Source of the DNA: Trichobilharzia szidati
Lineage: Eukaryota > Platyhelminthes > Trematoda > Strigeidida > Schistosomatidae
Direction: 5' to 3'
DNA: 64,000 bases
NCBI GenBank assembly: GCA_944472155.2
Contig: OX235279.1
Span: 139,100,920 to 139,164,919 of the forward strand
Notes under the pieces: model-generated
Databases searched by the model: none
The model's input: only the letters and a program-made list of their open reading frames with translations
What the model was told of the DNA's origin: nothing
Program-made: the position numbers and the translations under genes
Shown here: positions 58,045 through 64,000 of the stretch, piece by piece
Numbering within the stretch: position 1 is the first letter of the stretch
Layout: every line of letters begins with the position of its first letter

Positions 58045-59447
58045 GCGTGAGGCTAGCAACCCCACCCTGTAAACAAACCTGCTACAGAAACTTCAGCACG
58101 ATGTATCTCCTTGAGACAAAAGAAAAAGTCTTTGTGGGGACATGGAATGTCCGCACCATGTACGAGATTGGCAAAGCTGCCCAGATCGCAAACGAAATGA
58201 AAAGATACAAAATTCAAGTACTGGGAATATGTGAAAGCAGATGGAACGGGAATGGACTCACCAAATTGTCAACGGGTGAGTCAGTGATCTACTCCGGTCA
58301 ACCAGAAGATAACCACTCGCACACCGAGGGCGTGGCTATCATGATGTCACCAACGGCAACGAAGGCCCTGATGCAATGGGAGGCGATCTCGCCCAGGATA
58401 ATAACCGCCAGATTCAACTCCAAAGGAAGGAAAGTGTCAATTATACAATGCTATGCACCGACAAACAACGCAGACCTCGAAACGAAAGAAGAATTCTACA
58501 GAAAACTGCAGACAACAATAGACAATACTCCAGCTGGTGACATCAAAATACTAATGGGAGACATGAACGCCAAACTGGGATCAGACAACACAGGAAGGGA
58601 ACTCATCATGGGTAGAGAAGCTCTCGGAGAAATGAATGAAAACGGAGAACTCTTCGCCGACTTCTGCACCTTTAATGAACTAGTGATTGGTGGCAGCGTA
58701 TACAAACACAAGGATATCCACAAGGCTACATGGGTGTCACCAGATGGGCGAACCAAAAACCAAATCGACTTCATCTCAATCTCAAGGAAGTGGAGGCGCA
58801 GCCTACTGGACACAAAAGTAAGAAGAGGAGCAGACATTGGCTCAGACCACTATCTCGTACAAGGGACAATCCAAATCAAATTAAAAGCTTTCAGAGAATC
58901 AGGAGCTGCAGATAGGCCACAAGCCAAGTTCAACACTCAAAAACTGAAGGACCAGGACACAAAGGACATCTTCACTGCAAGCATAAAGGACAAAGCCGAG
59001 ACACAAATCAACACTGGCGAAGAGGTCAGCGTCGGAAAGCACTGGAACAACTTGAAATCAGTGTGGAGTCAAACCTGCATGGAAGTTCTAGGCAGAAAGA
59101 AGAGACAGGACAAACAATGGCTCACTACGGACACTTGGAAACTAATAGAAGAGAGAGGGATGGTGAAACAAAAGATTCTCCAGTGCACCGATGAGCAACA
59201 AAAACAGGAGTTGAATGCAAGCTACAAGACACTGAACAAAAGAGTAAAGAAGAGTGCCAGAGAAGACGAAAGAAAGTACTATGAAACCATGGCAAGTGAG
59301 GCAGAACAAGCTGCAGGCAAAGGAGACCTCGCAACACTCTGCCAAACTACTAGGTACCTATTGGGCAAACGTTTGACACAAATCAAGCCGTTGAAGGATG
59401 ACAATGGAAAGTCACTCAACAAAGAAGTGGAGCAAAGGAAACGCTGA
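58020..59447 (+). CDS. SR2 endonuclease and linker half of the ORF
   Basis: 475 codons open to a TGA that replaces a Trp codon. The likely native start is ATG at 58101 (MYLLETKEKVFVGTWNVRTM), since the first codons precede the element. The apurinic-type endonuclease domain spans about 58130-58860: GTWNVRTMYEIGK, ICESRWNGNG (catalytic Glu), QCYAPTN, ILMGDMNAKLGSDN (Asp and Asn), NQIDFISISRKWR and GSDHYLV (final Asp-His). The remainder is the basic linker before the RT. The enzyme would nick target DNA for target-primed reverse transcription. Confidence 0.88.
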   Translation: MYIYFCVTGVRLATPPCKQTCYRNFSTMYLLETKEKVFVGTWNVRTMYEIGKAAQIANEMKRYKIQVLGICESRWNGNGLTKLSTGESVIYSGQPEDNHSHTEGVAIMMSPTATKALMQWEAISPRIITARFNSKGRKVSIIQCYAPTNNADLETKEEFYRKLQTTIDNTPAGDIKILMGDMNAKLGSDNTGRELIMGREALGEMNENGELFADFCTFNELVIGGSVYKHKDIHKATWVSPDGRTKNQIDFISISRKWRRSLLDTKVRRGADIGSDHYLVQGTIQIKLKAFRESGAADRPQAKFNTQKLKDQDTKDIFTASIKDKAETQINTGEEVSVGKHWNNLKSVWSQTCMEVLGRKKRQDKQWLTTDTWKLIEERGMVKQKILQCTDEQQKQELNASYKTLNKRVKKSAREDERKYYETMASEAEQAAGKGDLATLCQTTRYLLGKRLTQIKPLKDDNGKSLNKEVEQRKR

Positions 59448-59921
59448 GCTGAACACTTCAAAAGACTCCTAAATCGACCACCACCTACAACGCGCCCAGC
59501 AATACCAACAACGGAGACAGAGCTACCAGTGAACAGCAAACCCCCGACGAAATCAGAAGTCCTAAAGGCAATCAAGATGCTAAAAGCTGGAAAAGCAGCA
59601 GGACCAGATGCAATCCCAGCAGAAGCATTGAAAATGGAGCCAGAGGCAACAGCGGACTTGATGACGCCACTACTGGAGAAGGTGTGGAAAGAAGGCAAAG
59701 TACCCGAGGATTGGAAGAAAGGGTACTTATTCAAACTACCAAAGAAAGGAGACTTAAGTCAATGCAAGAACTGGCGCCGAATTATGCTCCTGTCCATCCC
59801 AAGCAAAATGCTAAGCCGCATCATCCCGGAGAGAATCAAACATGCCCTGGATGAAAAACTTAGACGGGAACAGGCTGGATTCAGGAGGAACAAGTCATGC
59901 ATTGACCAGATCGCCACATGA
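59448..59921 (+). pseudogene. SR2 RT N-terminal part, same frame after the premature stop
   Basis: The frame continues directly past the stop: AEHFKRLLNRPPPTTRPAIP, NSKPPTKSEVLKAIKMLKAG, KAAGPDAIPAEALK, LEKVWKEGKVPEDWKKGYLF, SIPSKMLSRIIPERIKHALD, EQAGFRRNKSCIDQIAT, ending at the 82-bp insertion. These are RT motifs 0 to 2. Only one substitution separates this half from the endonuclease half. Confidence 0.85.
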
Positions 59922-60000
59922 CTGGTAGAATTCAGTCTGCACCGAAGATAGGACTAGACGCATTACACTAGTTACTGACTAGTGTGCAATCAAAAAAACA
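59919..60000 (+). repeat. 82-bp insertion in the SR2 RT
   Basis: Begins TGACTGGTAGAATTC, contains CACTAGTTACTGACTAGTG (7-bp arms around TACTG), and ends CAAAAAAACA. ACA flanks it on the left (59916-59918) and ends it on the right. Removing it restores the RT frame (IAT then LRII). It has an A-rich end but no recognised family. Confidence 0.7.
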
Positions 60001-60096
60001 TTACGGATCATCATTGAGCAAAGCTTAGAGTGGCAGTCACCTCTCTATCTCAACTTCATCGACTTTGAAAAAGCCTTTGACAGCGTCGATCGAGAG

Positions 60097-60621
60097 GTGA
60101 TTTGGAAACTACTTCGCTATTACGGGGTGCCACCGACAATAATACATCTCATCCAACAGCTATACGACAATGCTGCATGCCAAGTAATCCACAATGGGAA
60201 ACTTACGGAACCCTTCGAAGTGAGGACAGGAGTAAGACAAGCTGGCTGCCTACTATCGCCAATGATTTTCTTGATTGCAGTAGACTGGATAATGCGACAA
60301 ACAGTGGGCAATGAGGAAAAAGGCATAAAATGGACCCACACAAAAAACTTGGAGGATCTGGACTTCGCCGATGATATATATCTGATTTCCCACAAACTGG
60401 AAGATATGCAGGCGAAAAGCAACAAGTTAGCAGAAGAAGCATCAAAGATAGGACTTCAGGTGAACATAGATAAAACAGAGGTGATGAAAATTCCTGGGCA
60501 ACACTATCAACAGCAACAACAACAACTGACAACAATCAGCATAAATGGGAGGAACCTGAAAGAAACAACCTCCTTTACCTACCTTGGAAGCATCGTTTCA
60601 ACTACAGGCGGACGGAACTGA
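60097..60621 (+). pseudogene. SR2 RT catalytic part
   Basis: The reading frame resumes after the insertion (near 60001, TLRIIIEQSLEWQS-like) and includes IDFEKAFDSVDREVIWKLLR (first catalytic Asp), EVRTGVRQAGCLLSPMIFLI, LDFADDIYLISHKLEDM (FADD 60364-60375, both Asp present), NIDKTEVMK and LGSIVSTTGG, where the CGGA duplication shifts the frame. The thumb and C-terminus continue in the next frame (60617-60780, DEDIKARIGKARQAFTTLKS). Confidence 0.88.
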
Positions 60622-61197
60622 CGAGGATATCAAAGCAAGGATAGGGAAAGCAAGACAAGCTTTCACTACTCTCAAGTCTGTGTGGAGGTCAACAGCACTC
60701 AGAATCAAAAATAAGATCCGGATTTTCAACTCCAATGTGAAGTCAGTGCTACTATACGGATCAGAGACTTGGCCAGCGCGTCATAAAGACCATCTCAAAC
60801 AAACTACAGACCTTCATTAACAGTTGTCTTCGCTCAATACTCAAGATCAGATGGCCAGAAAAGATCAGCAACAGGGATCTCTGGGAGCGAACCAACCAGG
60901 AACCAATTGTGAAACAAATAGGCAGGAAGAAATGGAGATGGATTGGCCATACTCTGAGGAAACCATCAAGTGAGATCACTAGACAAGCCATTGCTCGAGT
61001 GGAACCCGAAAGGGAAGCGGCGAGTTGGTCGTCAGTGCAAGGGTGACTTGGAGGAGGTCATGTGAAGAGGAGATGAAAACGTGTGGGCAAACTTGGAGCC
61101 AGGTGAAGACTCTAGCAGAGAACAGAACGCAATGGAGACGCACGGCTGAAGCCCTATGTTCCTGTAGGAATTAAAGGATACAATAATAATAATAAAT

Positions 61198-62537
61198 TTC
61201 TGTGCAACACTTTAAATGTTCTTTCTAATTGTTAATTCGTCCAACATTTGTCTTTATATCACCAGACGTACTCACTTCCTTTTTATAATTATTTATTCCC
61301 GTACAATTTAGCCACTTAAGATACAGTAGAATAAATTTGGTATCACACGTCAAGGGATGATAAGATAAACTATGTGAGTTTAAATTGCTCATTCGTTGAT
61401 AGTCACTAACAATACCTATCTACAACTTTAAAAGAACCGAGATTTGTTTCACTGAAGTTGGAAAAATTCCATTAAATAATCATTATTATTCAGCTTCACT
61501 ATATGCCTGACAGCGTACTATTAAAAACGTTAGCTGAAGATCGAAAAGACAAAGTATATGAGTTAACAGGCAGGATAAGTTTATTTTCGCGGACAACATG
61601 ATAACACTTTATAAATAGTTTGGAAAGTTGACTTTTACTTAAACCTTCACAAAGAAACAACAATATCATGATAAGTAATAGTATTAGTCGTAGTTATAGT
61701 AATAATAATACCAAAAGCAAAACTTTTGATCACAATAAAATTTTCTAGAAATTCAAAAATAAGTAACGTATAAATATAGAAAGGATAAACACATTATGAA
61801 GGACGAAAATGATAAATAAATAATTATGCAGAGAATAATGGAATGATTATAATGCCAGATACAGTTAAAAAAAGAAGATTTGTCAGTTGGACAACATGAT
61901 CTGAAATAATATGGTTGATACAAAATTCACAGTGAGTTTAGTGAATGGTTGCAGTCACGAAACAACATCAAGGTAAACAACTACTCCAAGTCTAGGTGCG
62001 TTGAACATAGTTAATTCATGGCAATGTACAACTCTTTGTCAGTTGCATAACTCCCTCCTTTATGATTTAATCTACGACTGTTGAGAAGACACTACTTCGG
62101 ACGAAACAGGCGTACAGCGACCTGTTCGCCTTTTAGCAACTTCGCAGCAGTCATTAGTTTTCGACAAAAGATATCACAGGATTATTTAATTTCACATCAA
62201 CCCCAAAAGGAATATAAATAGTAACACGAAAGAAGATCAATAATTTCAAATAAGACATGAAAGTAACATTTGTGCGAGTTATACACTAAGATAGAACTGA
62301 GACGAATAAATACAGACAGCCTTAACGTAAATCAAAGACCACAGTAAATGCGACGAGAGAGATGAGAAACCAAGTAAAAAATTAGCCAAGGATCCAATAA
62401 CATGGAAAGAAGAGAAAAGTGAAATTAAACCGCCTGATAAAACAAAACGAAAGCAACTTAAAGGAACAGAGAACTATTAGGTTGTGAAGGGAATAGAACA
62501 GAGAAAACATATCAAACTCTCACTGAGGATAATATAC
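61198..62537. other. No gene recognised; probable 3' untranslated/intergenic
   Basis: AT-rich. May contain the 3' untranslated region of the minus-strand gene whose stop is at 62538. CTTCGGACGAAACAGGCG near 62093 superficially resembles a hammerhead but lacks a core. Confidence 0.4.
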
Positions 62538-62751
62538 CTAAGTGCCAGAATAACCTGTTCCTGGATAACCACCACCAGAGCCAGAAATCACACCTCTTAC
62601 TGCTCCAGTAGCAGCTTTTTCAATTAATTGATCTCGGAATCCTGGTGGGTCAGCGTATCCACCCTGAAACGTTGCAGGTTGCGGATTACCTGCAGCATAT
62701 GGAGTCTGATGTTCCGAAACCACACCTTCTGGATTGGCTTGCCTGTTGCGT
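62538..62751 (-). CDS. Terminal coding exon of a host gene (C-terminus)
   Basis: Read on the minus strand, an acceptor (TTTCTATTATAG at 62763-62752) opens 71 codons to TAG at 62540-62538. The protein end reads RNRQANPEGVVSEHQTPYAA, GNPQPATFQGGYADPPGFRD, QLIEKAATGAVRGVISGSGG, then GYPGTGYSGT. It is rich in Gly, Pro and Tyr, with a plausible amphipathic stretch in the middle. Codon use and composition are unlike the surrounding AT-rich repeats. I do not recognise the family. Upstream exons would lie to the right, past the PLE piece at 62880-63450, probably outside the window. The first base closes a split codon. Confidence 0.6.
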
Positions 62752-62879
62752 CTATAATAGAAATTTTAATGGATAAACATAGATTAAATTGTACTATGGC
62801 AAAGTGTTACACAGGTAACGAGAATAACCACAGTAAATATAAGGTGATTAACATATAACACACAAGTTTCATTATGGAT

Positions 62880-63450
62880 AAGATTTTATTTTTATAAATC
62901 ACACGGTGTTACACAGTAATATTAACTGATGACGTTTCGAGCACAAATTATTGCTCATAATCATATCAATTTACTCACACAACTTTTTCCTTCATTTATA
63001 TATATGTATGGAATTGACTAGATATTTGAATAAAAATCAATATGAGTGTTATTGATCAAATACAATTAGATGGGAAATAAGACGAATGTTCTTATAGTTA
63101 TAATAAGTAATTTGTTAGAATGTTGTGATTTTCTTGAATTGAAATAGAATTTTGAGATTATTTATTATCCTCTTCTGATTTGACTGGTGGTAATAATATC
63201 TTCCATATTTCTGATATTTGCATCGAGTCATTTCTGTTGCATGTGTTGGGTGTAGATTCAATGAACCAGGATTCAGTAATCAATCTCTCTCTCCTCCTAC
63301 CTAGATTACTTCTTAGAATCTTTACCCTCTCCCACCGTATTGTGTGGTTGTGTGTTATTGCATGTAGTGCAATTGCTGAGCTTTTTTCTAAATTACTTAT
63401 CTTCTCGGGGTCAACCATTCTTACCTTGGCTAAATTCTTATGTTACTTTA
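62880..63450 (-). mobile_element. PLE 3' end (GIY-YIG tail and terminal hammerhead-like motif)
   Basis: The minus-strand frame from about 63450 reads HKNLAKVRMVDPEKISNLEK, SSAIALHAITHNHTIRWERV, RERLITESWFIESTP to the stop at 63158, the same C-terminal tail as at 31013 and in PLE-6. The 3' untranslated part ends in the hammerhead-like motif at 62925-62972. Truncated at 63450, where unrelated GC-rich sequence begins. Confidence 0.85.
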
Positions 63451-64000
63451 CTTACTTTACTTCGGCTATCTCCTACGGGAGGATGAGCCGGCTTCATGAA
63501 CATGAGTTCATGAAGTTTCATGGGAATTTGGTACGAGTGATGTCCCCAGAATCGCTCGGCCTTTTGTTTGACAGTGCAGCTCTAGCCTTTACACAACCAA
63601 GTGTGACCAAGGCAGTAGGAGTGGAGTAGGGAGTCCACTATCCATTGGCAGCCGGTGACCGGAGTTCGGTTCATACGCCTTTTTGAATGGGGCTAGACAT
63701 CCAGGACATCCAACAATCCCTTTGTCCATACGTCTGCCGGTGAGCTCCAGTGAGCTTCATATGCCAGTCGTTGGAGGTTTGGAATCAGGGTTTAGCCATC
63801 TCCCCTAGACTGTCATCCAATGGACAGTCAACCCGGTGAAGAGCGCCGGGCATCCGCCTTCGCCCTCTCACTTTGGTGAAAAACACCGCCACGTGAAGGC
63901 AGTGAGTAGGACTTCCTCAGGAGAGGCTATGTAAGACGCCTGGTCATATGGGAGCGTTTCAGGAGGTGTGCGGAGGGGCGGCCAACCCGCAGCGCAAGGC
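63451..64000 (+). other. GC-rich block, possibly the 5' leader of a LINE, runs off the window
   Basis: Composition shifts sharply to GC-rich (GAGCGCCGGGCATCCGCC near 63840, GGAGGGGCGGCCAACCCGC near 63975). CATGAACATGAGTTCATG at 63496-63513 is a small inverted repeat. No long ORF. I infer the 5' leader of a non-LTR element from its abrupt junction with the truncated PLE and its unlikeness to host sequence. The alternative is part of an unrelated repeat. Confidence 0.4.

Larger units (their letters stand above)
58045..61197 (+). mobile_element. SR2-type (RTE clade) LINE, youngest-looking copy
   Basis: Starts within the shared leader (GGCGTGAGGCTAGCAACCCC), 5'-truncated relative to the copies at 33 and 51 kb, and ends after AGCCCTATGTTCCTGTAGGA in an AATAATAATAA tail typical of RTE elements. 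It encodes one endonuclease-RT protein, now broken by a Trp-to-stop change at 59445-59447, an 82-bp insertion (59919-60000), a duplicated CGGA (60609-60616) and later shifts (about 60783 and 60993). Catalytic residues of both enzymes remain. Confidence 0.93.

Noticed and set aside
62085..62135. GGACGAAACAGGCG resembling the SINE ribozyme
   Set aside because: Lacks a CTGANGA core and a stem II partner; shared bases too few.

Overview
The window is repeat-dense, AT-rich animal DNA that reads as a schistosome or close trematode relative. This inference rests on four things: many Penelope-like elements (PLEs), RTE-clade LINEs of the SR2 type, a CsRn1/Boudicca-like Ty3/gypsy element with a CHCC Gag motif, and a tRNA-like SINE carrying a schistosome-type hammerhead ribozyme. 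It is not prokaryotic, and there are no rRNA genes, no genuine tRNA genes and no CRISPR arrays. Host coding sequence is confined to short candidate exons. The best is a terminal exon at 62538-62751 (-). Weaker ones lie at 17634-17700, 18784-18840 and 42742-42870 (+).

Layout. 1-4758 (-): a gypsy element with an uninterrupted pol frame from 3357 off the left edge, its 5' LTR and primer site, then a second, different LTR with its own primer site. 7060-9890 (+): a PLE split by a solo copy of that second LTR, ending in a hammerhead candidate. 10340-11230: SR2-type endonuclease fragment. 13.3-19.7 kb: several PLE pieces (tail-to-tail near 16.7 kb) around two candidate exons. 21-24 kb: SINEs. 24.8-27.6 kb: a second LINE family (-). 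28.9-31.6 kb: a PLE, then an SR2 fragment into which another PLE inserted with a 13-bp target duplication. 33-35.2 kb: decayed SR2. 37.1-39.6 kb: two abutting PLEs (-). 41-42.3 kb: SR2 3' ends. 44.4-46.4 kb: a well-preserved PLE. 48.4-51.5 kb: near full-length but broken SR2 (-). 51.9-52.3 kb: SINE with a complete hammerhead. 53-54.6 kb: PLE. 55.5-55.7 kb: a perfect 88-bp-arm palindrome. 56.9-57.8 kb: LINE fragment. 58-61.2 kb: the youngest-looking SR2 copy. 62.5-64 kb: terminal exon, PLE 3' end and a GC-rich block running off the window.

The elements are mostly dead: YxDD or GIY-YIG residues are lost, and there are stops and frameshifts. Exceptions are the clean gypsy pol frame and long open pieces of SR2, PLE6 and PLE7. 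The main second-look signals are hammerhead-type ribozymes in two unrelated element classes (PLEs and the SINE), exactly resolvable nested insertions, and the large palindrome. Long stretches between elements hold no recognisable gene.
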